A stretch of DNA of 64,000 nucleotides from Kribbella sp. VKM Ac-2569 (lineage in GTDB: Bacteria; Actinomycetota; Actinomycetes; Propionibacteriales; Kribbellaceae). The stretch covers positions 62,001 to 126,000 of the forward strand of contig NZ_SGXJ01000004.1 of assembly GCF_004216905.1 (NCBI RefSeq). Direction: 5' to 3'. The position numbers and the translations under genes were made by a program. This document shows, piece by piece, positions 46,901 to 56,607 of the stretch. The notes under the pieces are model-generated. The model was not told where the DNA came from. It made no database searches and saw only the letters and a program-made list of their open reading frames with translations. Each line of letters begins with the position of its first letter. Position 1 is the stretch's first letter.

Positions 46901-49900
46901 ATGGATCTCCGCCGCCCACTGGGGCTCGTCGCGTCGCTCGGGCTCGTTATGACAATGTCTACTGCCATGACGCCAGCGCATGCCGCTTCACCTGCTGCCT
47001 CGGAGCAGCCGGTGATCAGCGGTTCGTCGTACTTCACCTCGTTCGAGCCCGGCCAGCCGCAGCCGGGCTACACCGACGCCGTCGAAACCGGCCCGGACGG
47101 GAAGCCACGCACCGACGGGGTGCGCGGCCCGACGCCGACCGGGATCGGCGGCAGCGAGATGGACAAGGTCACCAAGGTGACCGCGAACGGTGAGAACACC
47201 GGTGGTGGCGAGATCGCCACGAACGTCGCCGACGGTGACAAGTTCACCAAGTGGCTGGTGTTCGAGCCGACCGGCTGGCTGGTCTACCAGACCTCGGCCC
47301 CGGTGGTGATCAAGAAGTACGCGCTGACCTCGGCGAACGACGCGGACGGCCGCGACCCGCAGAACTGGACCGTCTCAGGTTCGAACGACGGCACCACGTG
47401 GACCACGCTGGACACCCAGACCGGTCAGAGCTTCGAGAACCGGTTCCAGACCAAGGAGTACAGCTTCGCCAACGACACGGCGTACACGTATTTCAAGCTG
47501 GACATCACGCTGAACCACGGCGAGAACATCGTCCAGCTCGCCGACTGGTACCTGTCGAACGGCGCCCCGCTCCCGCCACCCGGCCCGGTCGCCGAGTCGC
47601 GCCTCGACTCCGGCCCGACCAGCGCCTACAACGCTCGCGCTCGCGTCGGCTTCACCGGCGTGAAGTCCTTCCGGTACGCCGGACACCAGGACGCAGAGGG
47701 CCGTGGGTACACGTGGAACAAGGTGTCCGACGTCGACCTGAAGGTGGGCAAGGACACCCGCCTCTCGTACAAGATCTTCCCGGAGCACGTCGAGGGCGAC
47801 CTCAGCTACCCGAGCACCTACGCCGCGCTCGACCTGGCGTTCTCCGACGGCACCTACCTGAGCGACCTGAAGGTCAAGGACCACCACGGCTTCGAGCTCA
47901 GCCCACGCGGCCAGGGCGACTCCAAGGCCCTCTACACGAACCAGTGGAACAACATCGAGGCCGATCTCGGCAAGGTTGCCGCCGGCAAGACGATCACGCG
48001 GATCCTGGTCGGGTACGACAAGCCGTCCGGACCGGCCGAGTTCCGCGGCTGGATCGACGACGTCCGGATCGCCGCGGCGATCAACCCGGATCGCGCGGCG
48101 CAGAAGACCGCGGCCAAGCACCCGTCGGACCTCGCGCTGACCACCCGCGGCACGAACGCGACCGGCGGCTTCTCGCGGGGCAACAACTTCCCGGCGACCG
48201 CCGTACCGCACGGCTTCAACTTCTGGACTCCGGTGACGAACGCCGGGTCGACGTCCTGGCTGTACGACTATGCCAAGGGCAACAACGAGGCGAACAAGCC
48301 GACCATGCAGGCGCTGTCGATCAGCCACGAGCCCAGCCCGTGGATGGGTGACCGGCAGACCTTCCAGGTGATGCCCCAGAGTGTCACGCAGACGGCCGCC
48401 ACCCCGACCGCGGACCGGAAGGCCCGCGCCTGGTCGTTCAGCCACGACAACGAGATCGCGCGTCCGTACTACTACGGCGTCACGTTCGACAACGGCAACG
48501 CGGCCGAGATCGCGCCGACCGACCACGCCGCGATGCTGCGGTTCAGCTTCCCGGCCGGCAAGGCGTCGCTGATCTTCGACAACGTGAACAACAGCGGCGG
48601 CCTCACGCTCGACCCGGCGACCGGTGTGGTCACGGGGTACAGCGACATCAAGAGCGGCCTGTCCACCGGCGCCGGCCGGCTCTTCGTGTACGGCGTCGTG
48701 GACCAGAAGGTGATTGCCTCGGGCAAGCTGTCCGACGGTGGCGGCGCCAACGTTGGCGGCTACTACACGTTCGACCCCAAGACCACCCAGGTCCAACTGC
48801 GGCTCGCCACGTCGCTGATCGGCACCGAGCAGGCCCGGAAGAACCTGGAACTCGAGCTTCCCGCAGGATCGAAGTTCAGCAAGGTCAAGGACGCGGCGCA
48901 GGCGCTGTGGGACAAGAAGCTCAGCACGATCGAGGTCGAGGGCGCGACGGCCGACCAGCTGACCACGCTGTACTCGAACCTGTACCGGCTGTTCCTCTAC
49001 CCGAACAACGGATCCGAGAACACGGGATCCAAGGACAAGCCGGTCATCACCTACGCGTCGCCGACCTCGCCGAAGGTGGGCACCGACACCCCGACCACGA
49101 CCGGCTCGAAGATCGTGGCCGGCCAGACGTACGTGAACAACGGGTTCTGGGACACGTACCGCACGGTGTGGCCGGCGTACTCGCTGTTCGCGCAGGACGA
49201 GGCCGCAGATCTGGTCAACGGATTCGTCCAGCAGTACAAGGACGGCGGCTGGATCTCCCGCTGGTCCTCCCCCGGCTACGCGAACCTGATGGTCGGTACG
49301 TCGTCCGACGTCGCCTTCGCGGACGCCTACCTCAAGGGCATCAAGGGGATCGACGTCCAGGCGATGTACGACGCGGCGGTCAAGAACGCGTCCGTCGTAC
49401 CGCCGTCGCAGAACGTCGGCCGCAAGGGCATGGACCTGTCCACGTTCAACGGCTACACGGCCAACACCACCGGTGAGGGCTTCAGCTGGTCGATGGACGG
49501 CTACATCAACGACTACGGCATCGCGAACATGTCGAAGGCCCTGTACGACAAGGCGAAGAAGAACGACCCGCGCAAGCAGGAGTACCTGGACAACTACAAG
49601 TACTTCCTGAACCGGGCCCGCAACTACGTCACGCTCTACGACCCGACGGTCGGCTTCTTCCAGGGCAAGGGCCCGGACGGTGTCTGGGGCAACTCCCCGA
49701 GCACCTTCGACCCGCGCGACTGGGGTCACGACTACACCGAGACGAACGCGTGGAACATGGCGTTCTCCACCCCGCAGGACGGAGCCGGCCTGGCCGCGAT
49801 CTACGGCGGGCGGGACGGTCTCGCGAAGAAGCTCGACGAGTTCTTCGGTACGCCGGAAGACGCGCTGCACACCGGCGGGTACGGCGGCACGATCCACGAG

Positions 49901-50929
49901 ATGCTCGAGGCGCGTGACGTCCGGATGGGGCAGTACGGCCACAGCAACCAGCCGTCGCACCACATCACCTACATGTACGACGTGGCGGGGCAGCCGTGGA
50001 AGACGCAGGCTCTCGTGCGTGAGGCGTTGTCCCGGTTGTACACCGGCTCGGAGATCGGGCAGGGGTACCCGGGTGACGAGGACAACGGCGAGATGTCGTC
50101 GTGGTACCTGTTCAGCTCGCTCGGCTTCTACCCTTTGCAGGTCGGTTCACCGTCGTACGCGATCGGCTCGCCGCTGTTCACCAAGGCGACGGTCCGGCTG
50201 GCCGGCGGCAAGAAGCTGGTGATCAGCGCACCTCAGAACTCCTCTCGCAATACCTATGTGAAGAGCGTGAAGGTCAACGGCAAGAACTGGACTTCTACAG
50301 CGCTGCCGCACGACCTGATCGCGAACGGCGGCAAGATCGAGTTCGAGATGACCGACCAGCCGACCAAGTGGGGCACCGGCCGCAACGACGCCCCGCCGTC
50401 GATCACCAAGCCGGGCGAGGACCCGACGACCTGGCGGGACTCGACCTCCGACACCGGCGCGGTGATCGGTGCGGGTGGCGCCGACGTCTCCGCGCTGATC
50501 GACAACGACTCGAAGACACAGGTCACGCTGACCGGCGCCCAGCCGACGGTCACGGTCGCCCTGCCACAGGGTCGTCCGGTCGGCATGTACACGCTGACAA
50601 GCGGTGCGACCGGCACTGGTCCGTCGGCGTGGACGCTGGAGGGCTCGAACGACGGTACGACGTGGACGACAGTCGACCGCCGTACCGGGGAGAGCTGGGC
50701 GTGGGCGTCGTACACGAGGTCCTTCAGCATCAGCTCGCCCAAGGCGTACACGCAGTACCGGCTGGTGCTCACCCCGGCGGCGGGCGCCGACGGCGTCACG
50801 CTGTCCGAGATCGAGTTGCTCGGCACCCTGAAGGGCGTCGAGACCGGCACGCACCCGAGCGACAAGCGCGTCGCCGAGACCAAGCCGAGCCCGACCCCGT
50901 CGCAGTCGATCGACCGCAACTACGGCTGA
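46901..50929 (+). CDS. secreted GH92 alpha-mannosidase-like enzyme with carbohydrate-binding modules
   Basis: A 1342-residue exported protein. The signal peptide is about residues 1-29 (hydrophobic LVASLGLVMTMSTAM, cleavage near AHAAS). A discoidin/F5-8C-like module (about 80-225, WTVSGSNDGTTWTTLDTQTG) precedes the GH92 region (about 420-1130). Family landmarks there are NFWTPVTNAGSTSW, NNGFWDTYRTVWPAYSLF, HDYTETNAWNMAF and GDEDNGEMSSWYLFSSLGFYPL; the acidic residues of the last block are the expected catalytic ones. A second discoidin-like module lies at about 1170-1320. GH92 enzymes are calcium-dependent exo-alpha-mannosidases. AAGGAGCG precedes ATG 46901. Confidence 0.93.
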   Translation: MDLRRPLGLVASLGLVMTMSTAMTPAHAASPAASEQPVISGSSYFTSFEPGQPQPGYTDAVETGPDGKPRTDGVRGPTPTGIGGSEMDKVTKVTANGENTGGGEIATNVADGDKFTKWLVFEPTGWLVYQTSAPVVIKKYALTSANDADGRDPQNWTVSGSNDGTTWTTLDTQTGQSFENRFQTKEYSFANDTAYTYFKLDITLNHGENIVQLADWYLSNGAPLPPPGPVAESRLDSGPTSAYNARARVGFTGVKSFRYAGHQDAEGRGYTWNKVSDVDLKVGKDTRLSYKIFPEHVEGDLSYPSTYAALDLAFSDGTYLSDLKVKDHHGFELSPRGQGDSKALYTNQWNNIEADLGKVAAGKTITRILVGYDKPSGPAEFRGWIDDVRIAAAINPDRAAQKTAAKHPSDLALTTRGTNATGGFSRGNNFPATAVPHGFNFWTPVTNAGSTSWLYDYAKGNNEANKPTMQALSISHEPSPWMGDRQTFQVMPQSVTQTAATPTADRKARAWSFSHDNEIARPYYYGVTFDNGNAAEIAPTDHAAMLRFSFPAGKASLIFDNVNNSGGLTLDPATGVVTGYSDIKSGLSTGAGRLFVYGVVDQKVIASGKLSDGGGANVGGYYTFDPKTTQVQLRLATSLIGTEQARKNLELELPAGSKFSKVKDAAQALWDKKLSTIEVEGATADQLTTLYSNLYRLFLYPNNGSENTGSKDKPVITYASPTSPKVGTDTPTTTGSKIVAGQTYVNNGFWDTYRTVWPAYSLFAQDEAADLVNGFVQQYKDGGWISRWSSPGYANLMVGTSSDVAFADAYLKGIKGIDVQAMYDAAVKNASVVPPSQNVGRKGMDLSTFNGYTANTTGEGFSWSMDGYINDYGIANMSKALYDKAKKNDPRKQEYLDNYKYFLNRARNYVTLYDPTVGFFQGKGPDGVWGNSPSTFDPRDWGHDYTETNAWNMAFSTPQDGAGLAAIYGGRDGLAKKLDEFFGTPEDALHTGGYGGTIHEMLEARDVRMGQYGHSNQPSHHITYMYDVAGQPWKTQALVREALSRLYTGSEIGQGYPGDEDNGEMSSWYLFSSLGFYPLQVGSPSYAIGSPLFTKATVRLAGGKKLVISAPQNSSRNTYVKSVKVNGKNWTSTALPHDLIANGGKIEFEMTDQPTKWGTGRNDAPPSITKPGEDPTTWRDSTSDTGAVIGAGGADVSALIDNDSKTQVTLTGAQPTVTVALPQGRPVGMYTLTSGATGTGPSAWTLEGSNDGTTWTTVDRRTGESWAWASYTRSFSISSPKAYTQYRLVLTPAAGADGVTLSEIELLGTLKGVETGTHPSDKRVAETKPSPTPSQSIDRNYG

Positions 50930-50937
50930 GCATGACG

Positions 50938-50967
50938 CGAGGGCGACGGCCGGTGCCGTCGCCCTCG
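50938..50967 (+). terminator. terminator after GH92 gene
   Basis: A perfect 13-bp stem, CGAGGGCGACGGC (50938-50950) and GCCGTCGCCCTCG (50955-50967), with a CGGT loop, begins nine bases after the GH92 stop codon. Confidence 0.85.
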
Positions 50968-50976
50968 TGTGGTCCA

Positions 50977-51066
50977 GCCGGCGGAGCCTGCCCCTGAGAG
51001 GTTCCGCCGGCGGCACTTCACTGAAAGTAAGGAGGGGTGGCGGTCCCCGCCCGGACTGCCACCCCT
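50977..51066 (+). other. two further stem-loops after the GH92 terminator
   Basis: Two more strong hairpins follow: GCCGGCGGAGCC / GGTTCCGCCGGC (50977-50988 with 51000-51011) and AGGGGTGGCGGTCC / GGACTGCCACCCCT (51033-51046 with 51053-51066). Each has one non-Watson-Crick position that is a G-U pair only in plus-strand RNA. They fill the space before the convergent small membrane protein gene. They may be back-up terminators or part of a stable 3' RNA. Confidence 0.6.
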
Positions 51067-51104
51067 TCACCCCTATCGACGCTCGAACCCTCCCGAGGGT
51101 TGCC

Positions 51105-51419
51105 TCACCCCAGAACTGTCCACATGCCGGACAATGACAGGAACCAGACCAGGTTCACGGCCAGCACTCCCGCCGTCGCGGCGACCGCGAACACCCACCC
51201 GAGACCGGCCCGGAGCGCCAGCACGGGCAGCGCCAGCGCCGTCGCCACACCACCGAGCTGTACGGCGAACAGCGCGCCACCGCTCTCCACGGCGCAGCTC
51301 ACCCCGGTCGGCGGGCACAGCGGCGCACCGAACTGACGCATCAGCGCGTACGCGACGCCTGCCATCACGCCGACGAAGACCGCCTGCAGGGCGACCCTGC
51401 CGATCGTCCGGGCTTCCAT
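51105..51419 (-). CDS. small three-helix membrane protein
   Basis: A 104-residue membrane protein with three or four helices (RVALQAVFVGVMAGVAYALM, GALFAVQLGGVATALALPVLAL, WVFAVAATAGVLAVNLVWFLSLSGM). Two cysteines flank a short extracellular loop (PLCPPTGVSCAVE), probably a disulfide. The longer frame to 51599 runs into the neighbouring mannosyltransferase and was rejected; ATG 51419 fits. No family is recognised. Confidence 0.7.
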   Translation of the reverse strand: MEARTIGRVALQAVFVGVMAGVAYALMRQFGAPLCPPTGVSCAVESGGALFAVQLGGVATALALPVLALRAGLGWVFAVAATAGVLAVNLVWFLSLSGMWTVLG

Positions 51420-51466
51420 GCGACCACGGTAAGTACGCGGCGGGTCCGGCGCCTGAGCAGAACTAC

Positions 51467-52681
51467 TCAGCCGGACCAGCGGCCGGTGAAGAAGCCCGCC
51501 GCCCAGATGGCTGCCAGGGGTATCGCCACGGCCAGGTAGAGGCGGCCGATCCACGGTCTGCGTCTGGCCAGGACCGCGAGGCCGATCCACAGCGGCCACA
51601 TGAGCAGGGTGGCCCGGGTGAGTGAGTAGATCCAGAACGACGTACAGAACGCACCGATCGTGGCGGCAACCCAGGCTGCCTCGCCCCAGGATCGGCGCCA
51701 GAACAGCCAGGCGAGCAGGATCAGCCCGACGAACAGCGCGACCAGCTCGGCCCGGAACATCCAGGTCCAGTCGCTGCGGTCAGCCGGGAAGTGGCCCTTG
51801 CTCGCGGCCTCGAAAGTGTGCATCAGCGAGATCCACGGCCAGGTGAACTCCCGCGCCCAGCCCTTCTCCTGCGCGTCCTGCCAGGCGAACCAGGAGCCGT
51901 GAATCTGCTTCAGGTACGCCATGAAGCCGAGCACCGGTATGACGGGCAACGCCAGCCACGGCAGCGACAACCAGTCACGCTTCTTCGAGGTGACGAACTC
52001 GACGAGCAGCGCGAAGATCAGGAAGAGCCCGGACACCCGCACCGTGCACGCCAGCGCGACGAAGACGGCGGCACGCGCCCAGCGTCCCTGCCGTGCGGCC
52101 AGCCAGGCGGGGAACGCGAAGGCGCAGAACAGCGCCTCGGTGTACCCGGCGGCGAGGAACACCCCGACCGGAGCGCCGTACCAGATCATCGCGGCGTTCG
52201 GGCCGATGCCTTTCAGCTCCGGGAACTCGTACTGCGCCAGGCGCGCGAGGTACACGCCCGCCGCGGCGCTGGCGACTGCCGACACCACGATGCCGGCGGC
52301 AACGTAACCGATGCCGGTGTAGTTGATCAGCCGGACCAGCAACGGGAAGCCCGGGAAGAACGCGGCCAGGGGTGCACCGGACGGCTCACCGTTGTTGTAG
52401 CCGAACTCGGCGACCGCCTTCAGGTGCCAGACGTCCCACTGCAGCCAGGCCTTCCACACGTTCGGGTAGTCGCTGCCCCGGTTGAACATGAGCGGCGCGG
52501 AGACCGACAGCACGAACAGCGCCACCCGGGTGACCAGCCACCACCCGAGCACCTCCTGGGCCAGCGGCGTCGGCATCCACCGCTGCCAGCCGACCCGGTC
52601 CGCCCGGGCTCGCCGAGCCCGCCCCGGCCTGGGCTCGCCGGCAGCCGAGCGCTCAAACACGCGCCCACCGCCGGCCACCAC
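51467..52681 (-). CDS. PIG-V-like membrane mannosyltransferase
   Basis: A 404-residue polytopic membrane protein of the GT-C type resembling PIG-V (GPI mannosyltransferase 2). Landmarks are LQWDVWHLKAVAEFGY near residue 80, with the acidic Asp of the first loop, then LAAFFPGFPLLVRLI, AAMIWYGAPVGVFLAAGYTEALFCAFAFPAWLAARQGRW, and later WAREFTWPWISL. It probably transfers a sugar from a polyprenyl carrier outside the membrane. The first 35 residues are basic and unconserved; ATG 52576 (MPTPLAQEV) is an alternative start, and GTG 52681 is the longest. Together with GH92 and the GT fusion it suggests mannose-containing surface glycans. Confidence 0.82.
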   Translation of the reverse strand: MVAGGGRVFERSAAGEPRPGRARRARADRVGWQRWMPTPLAQEVLGWWLVTRVALFVLSVSAPLMFNRGSDYPNVWKAWLQWDVWHLKAVAEFGYNNGEPSGAPLAAFFPGFPLLVRLINYTGIGYVAAGIVVSAVASAAAGVYLARLAQYEFPELKGIGPNAAMIWYGAPVGVFLAAGYTEALFCAFAFPAWLAARQGRWARAAVFVALACTVRVSGLFLIFALLVEFVTSKKRDWLSLPWLALPVIPVLGFMAYLKQIHGSWFAWQDAQEKGWAREFTWPWISLMHTFEAASKGHFPADRSDWTWMFRAELVALFVGLILLAWLFWRRSWGEAAWVAATIGAFCTSFWIYSLTRATLLMWPLWIGLAVLARRRPWIGRLYLAVAIPLAAIWAAGFFTGRWSG

Positions 52682-52755
52682 AGTCCACCCGAGTCACGCC
52701 CCCATCGTCCCTCATCCGGGTTCCAGTCGCCGTGCCCGGCTGGCAGGCACCGGTG

Positions 52756-54999
52756 CTACTGGCCGCCTGGTGTCCTCGTCGGTGTCTCGGTCGGTTGCGA
52801 TGGCCCGCCGGTCGGCAGTGACGGAATGACCGGGGTCGTCGTCGTCTGCGTCGGCTTGGTCTTCGTCGGCCTGCCGGTCGGGGTGTTCGGCGGCGGAGTA
52901 CTCGGCGGCGGCGTGCTCGGGGGAGGTGAGCTCGGCGGCGGCGTACTGGGGGGCGGAGTGCTCGGCGGCGGGGTGTACGTCGGGGTCGACGTGTCCTTGA
53001 TGGCGTCCTCGTCCGGCTCGGGGAATTCCGCGTCCGGCACGCCGTCGAGGGCGGGCTTCATGAACGCCAGCCAGGTCTGCAGCGGCCAGTTCCCACCGAA
53101 GAACGCCTTGTCGTCACTGTACGGATCCAGGTCCGACTCACCGCTCTTGCCGGCGCGATACACCACGGCTGTGGACAGCTGCGGCGTGTACCCGGTCCAC
53201 CAGGAGGTCAGCGTCGCCGAGCCCTCCTTGCAGCCGTCGCAGGCCTTGTTCTCGGCGCGGTCCTCGACAGCAACACCACCGGCCGTACCCGTCTTGCCGG
53301 CCACCGCACGGTCCAACTCCTTGGCGCCGGTTCCGGTGCCCTTCGTGACGACGTCCTGCAGGACGTAGTTCACGGTCCGCGCGATGTTCTGGTCGATGGC
53401 CTGCTTCTTCTGCTTGTCCAGGCTCTTCTCGCTCCACAGCACCTTGCCGTCCGGGCCCTTGACCTCCTTGATGACGTGCAGCGGCGCGTACACGCCGTCG
53501 GCCGCGAACGTCGCGTAGGCCTCCGCCATGTCGACCGCCGACGCGTACGGGTCCGGACCGAGCACGGTCGACGGATTGTGCCGCCCGGTCTCGAGGGCCT
53601 TCGTCTTCGGGATACCGGCTGCCTCGGCTGCGTTGACGAGCTTGTCCGGACCGTCGTCCATCTGGTTGTCGACCAGGTCGTAGAAGGCCGTGTTGATCGA
53701 CTGCTCGGTGGCCTTCAGCAGAGTGACGTCGCCGTAGTCACGGTTGAACTCGTTGCCGAGTTTCTGGCCCTGGATCTTGATCGGGCTGTCACCCTGGAAG
53801 ATGTCGTAGATGCTCTTACCGTCCTTGAGCGCGGCGGCCAGTGCGAAGGGCTTGAAGCCCGACCCGGGCCTTGCCTTCGACGTCGCCCAGTTCAGCTGAC
53901 TCTTCAGGTAGTCAGGCCCGCCGTACATGGCGAGCAGGGCACCGGTGCCTGGCTGGACTGTCGCCATCCCGACGTGCAGATTGTCACGCTTCTCCGGCTG
54001 TTTGTTCGCGGCCTTGAGCATGTTGTTCTGCTGGGTGTAGTTGAAGGTGGTGGTCACCTTCAGGCCGCCGCCGGTGATCGCGTCCTCGTCGAGGCCCAGC
54101 GCCGCCAGTCGCTGCGCCAGTTCCTTCTTCGCCATGTCGAGCAGGAAGCCGTTAGGACCGGCGTAGCGGCTGCTCTTCTTCTTCATGTTCGACAGGTCCG
54201 GGAGCTTGTTGGCGTACTGCTTCTCCTGGGCCTCGGTGATCGTGCCCATCTGCTGCATGCCGTCGAGGACGTAGTGGTACCGCTCGACGATCCGCTTCTT
54301 GGTCCGCGGATCCGGGTCGTTGACGTCGAACAGAGTCGGGTTGTTCAGCACGGTGGCGAGCAGGGCCGCCTGCTGGACGCTCAGAAGGTTCGGGTCCTTC
54401 ACCTGGAAGTAGGCGTCACCGGCGGCGGCGATGCCGTACGCACCTTCGCCGAAGTAGATCGTGTTCAGGTAGCCCTCGAGGGTCTTGCTCTTGTCCTGCT
54501 GCCGGCCGAGCTTCGTGGCGATGAACAGTTCCTTGAGCTTCCGCGAGACCGTCCGCTCCTGCGTCAGGTACATGACCTTGACGTACTGCTGCGTGATCGT
54601 CGAACCACCCTGCAACTGCTGGCCGCGGGCAATATTCACTCCCGCCCGGACCATGCCGGACGGGGAGATGCCGGGGTTGGTCCAGAACGTCCGGTCCTCG
54701 GCCGCGATCACCGCGTCCTGGACCCGCTTCGGGATCTGCGACAGCGGTACCGTTCGCCGGTTCTGCTCGTAGAAGGATCCCAGCGGGTTGCGTCCGTCGG
54801 CGTACATCACCGTGGTCGTGTTGGTGGCGAACTCCTTGTTCGGGTCCGGGATCTTGGTCGTCTGGTAGACGACGAAGAAGGCCGCGACCGAACCGATGAT
54901 GCCGAGGAAGAGGAGTGCGGTCAGCCAGCCGAGCACCCGGAGCGCCCAGTGCTTCTTGCGCCGGGGCGGCGGGACGGCCTTCCTACGAGCTTCACTCAC
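52756..54999 (-). CDS. class A penicillin-binding protein (PBP1A type)
   Basis: A 747-residue bifunctional cell-wall synthase. The membrane anchor is about residues 19-45. The GT51 glycosyltransferase (about 60-235) has VQDAVIAAEDRTFWTNPGIS with the catalytic Glu, GGSTITQQYVKVMYL and KELFIATKLGR. The transpeptidase (about 340-660) has the active Ser in GSGFKPFALAAAL (SxxK), SIN in TEQSINTAFYDL and KTG in VAGKTGTAGG. Residues about 670-747 are a proline-rich tail with PPPSTPPP repeats that could reach into the wall. ACDGC near the KTG box may form a local disulfide. Confidence 0.95.
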   Translation of the reverse strand: MSEARRKAVPPPRRKKHWALRVLGWLTALLFLGIIGSVAAFFVVYQTTKIPDPNKEFATNTTTVMYADGRNPLGSFYEQNRRTVPLSQIPKRVQDAVIAAEDRTFWTNPGISPSGMVRAGVNIARGQQLQGGSTITQQYVKVMYLTQERTVSRKLKELFIATKLGRQQDKSKTLEGYLNTIYFGEGAYGIAAAGDAYFQVKDPNLLSVQQAALLATVLNNPTLFDVNDPDPRTKKRIVERYHYVLDGMQQMGTITEAQEKQYANKLPDLSNMKKKSSRYAGPNGFLLDMAKKELAQRLAALGLDEDAITGGGLKVTTTFNYTQQNNMLKAANKQPEKRDNLHVGMATVQPGTGALLAMYGGPDYLKSQLNWATSKARPGSGFKPFALAAALKDGKSIYDIFQGDSPIKIQGQKLGNEFNRDYGDVTLLKATEQSINTAFYDLVDNQMDDGPDKLVNAAEAAGIPKTKALETGRHNPSTVLGPDPYASAVDMAEAYATFAADGVYAPLHVIKEVKGPDGKVLWSEKSLDKQKKQAIDQNIARTVNYVLQDVVTKGTGTGAKELDRAVAGKTGTAGGVAVEDRAENKACDGCKEGSATLTSWWTGYTPQLSTAVVYRAGKSGESDLDPYSDDKAFFGGNWPLQTWLAFMKPALDGVPDAEFPEPDEDAIKDTSTPTYTPPPSTPPPSTPPPSSPPPSTPPPSTPPPNTPTGRPTKTKPTQTTTTPVIPSLPTGGPSQPTETPTRTPGGQ

Positions 55000-55125
55000 T
55001 GTGCAATCCTCGACGATCTCGCTGAAGTCATTGCCCCACAGACTACGGTGGGTGTGGTAACAGGCCCGAATCCGCTCCGGATGCTAGCAAGCAGGTCCTG
55101 CCGCACCCAAAGTCGGTGCAAGCGG

Positions 55126-56607
55126 TTACCCCGTGACGTGCGGTGCGAGCAATGTCACCGCGATCAGCGCGGCCGGGAAACAGGCCAGGAACATCGTGAA
55201 CGTGTAGCCCATGATGTCGCGGGCCTTGAGGCCGAGGATGGCGAGCGTCGGCAACATCCAGAACGGTTGCAGCAGGTTCGCACTCGCCTCACCGAGGTCG
55301 TACACGACGACCATCCAGCCCGCGTCGACCTTCAGTTCGTTGGCGGCCTGCAGCACGTACGGCGCCTCGATCACCCACTTGCTGCCGCCGCTCGGGACGA
55401 AGATGCCGAGGATGCACGAGTAGATCGCGACCAGCGGCGGGAACAGGAACTGGTTGCTCGCCTGCACCAGCCACCCGGCGAGGCGCGCGGAGATCCCGGT
55501 GTAGGCGATCATCCCGAAAATCCCGCCGTACAAGGGGAACTGGAGCAGTACGCCGGCTGCCGCGGGAGCACCGTCGCGCACCGCACGTGCCATCCGCCAC
55601 GGCCGCCAGTGCAGGAGCATCGCGAGCAGGAACAGGATCAGGTTGACCGTGTTGAGGTCCAGCGCGTTGAAGAAACTCTTGCCACTGAAGTAGCGGACCA
55701 GGTAGACCACACCGAGCAGGACGATCAGCAGACTGAACAGTGGTGAATGCTCGAGCCAGTCACCTGGCCTCCTCGTCTCGCTCCGTTGACCGTTGTACGG
55801 CGACCCGCGGCCGATGAGCGGTTTGAGTTCGATCCCGATCTGCTCCGCGGTCCGCGCATTGCCCTCGCCCGGCGCGATGAACCACGCCATCCCGACACCG
55901 ACGGCGTACACGATCAACGTCGCCACGATCGCCTGCCAGGTGAAGATCGTGTCGCTGAGCGGGATCAGGCCGCTGGCGTGACCGCCGGCCTTGATCACCT
56001 CCTGCACCGGCGCCGGACTGCTGCTCGCACTCGCCACCTGCAGCGCCGCGGAGCCGGACAACCCCTGCGCCCACACGGTTCCGAGCCCGAGGAACGCCAT
56101 CGCACCGAGCGCGCGGTAGTCCGCCTTCGGCACATTGCGCGCCACCTCGCGCGCCAGGATCGCCGCGAAGATCAGACTGAAGGCCCAGTTCAGGTACGAC
56201 GCCAGCATCGCGACCGCGGCGACGAACGCGACCGCGGTCCGCGGGCTCTTCGGGATCCGGGCCAGCCGCGTGATCAACCGCGCGATCGGTCCGCTCGTGG
56301 CGACGGCGTACCCGCCGATGATGATCATCGCCATCTGCAGGGTGAACGTGATCAGCGACCAGAACCCGATGCCCCAGGCATCGATCATTCCGAAGCCCTT
56401 GGTCGCGGCCGGGTCGTCGGGGCGCTTCAGCAGCGGCTCACCGGTGACAAGCCCGAACAGCAGCACCACGAACGTGCCGACCAGGACGAACCCGAACGCG
56501 TCCGGCAACCACTTCTCGGTGAACGCGGTGAACCGCAGCGCCAGCCGGGCGAGCGCACCCTCGGCTTCCACGTCGGACTTGGCGTGCTTCCCATGACTGT
56601 CGGTCAT
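55126..56607 (-). CDS. short-chain fatty acid transporter (AtoE/TIGR00366 type)
   Basis: A 493-residue membrane protein with about twelve helices. It shows RFTAFTEKWLPDAFGFVLVGTF near residue 26, AFLGLGTVWAQGLSGSAALQVASASS in the middle, LLQFPLYGGIFGMIAYTGIS and, near the end, FVPSGGSKWVIEAPYVLQAA, all typical of the AtoE family that imports short-chain fatty acids such as acetoacetate or butyrate. Its ATG and Shine-Dalgarno (GGGAGG) lie inside the downstream arm of a 20-bp inverted repeat that would hide them in the mRNA, so translation is probably regulated. It is divergent from PadR. Confidence 0.92.
   Translation of the reverse strand: MTDSHGKHAKSDVEAEGALARLALRFTAFTEKWLPDAFGFVLVGTFVVLLFGLVTGEPLLKRPDDPAATKGFGMIDAWGIGFWSLITFTLQMAMIIIGGYAVATSGPIARLITRLARIPKSPRTAVAFVAAVAMLASYLNWAFSLIFAAILAREVARNVPKADYRALGAMAFLGLGTVWAQGLSGSAALQVASASSSPAPVQEVIKAGGHASGLIPLSDTIFTWQAIVATLIVYAVGVGMAWFIAPGEGNARTAEQIGIELKPLIGRGSPYNGQRSETRRPGDWLEHSPLFSLLIVLLGVVYLVRYFSGKSFFNALDLNTVNLILFLLAMLLHWRPWRMARAVRDGAPAAAGVLLQFPLYGGIFGMIAYTGISARLAGWLVQASNQFLFPPLVAIYSCILGIFVPSGGSKWVIEAPYVLQAANELKVDAGWMVVVYDLGEASANLLQPFWMLPTLAILGLKARDIMGYTFTMFLACFPAALIAVTLLAPHVTG

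Noticed and set aside
47375..49963. 862-residue minus-strand open frame inside the GH92 gene
   Set aside because: The plus-strand GH92 protein has a signal peptide, catalytic landmarks and a Shine-Dalgarno; the opposite frame has none.
52870..52980. Tandem repeat or CRISPR-like array
   Set aside because: The repetition is codon-level, encoding the PPPSTPPP tail of the PBP; there are no spacers or constant palindromic repeats.
53476..55746. 756-residue plus-strand open frame opposite the PBP gene
   Set aside because: The PBP has SxxK, SIN and KTG motifs in the right order; the antisense frame is a shadow and runs into the transporter gene.
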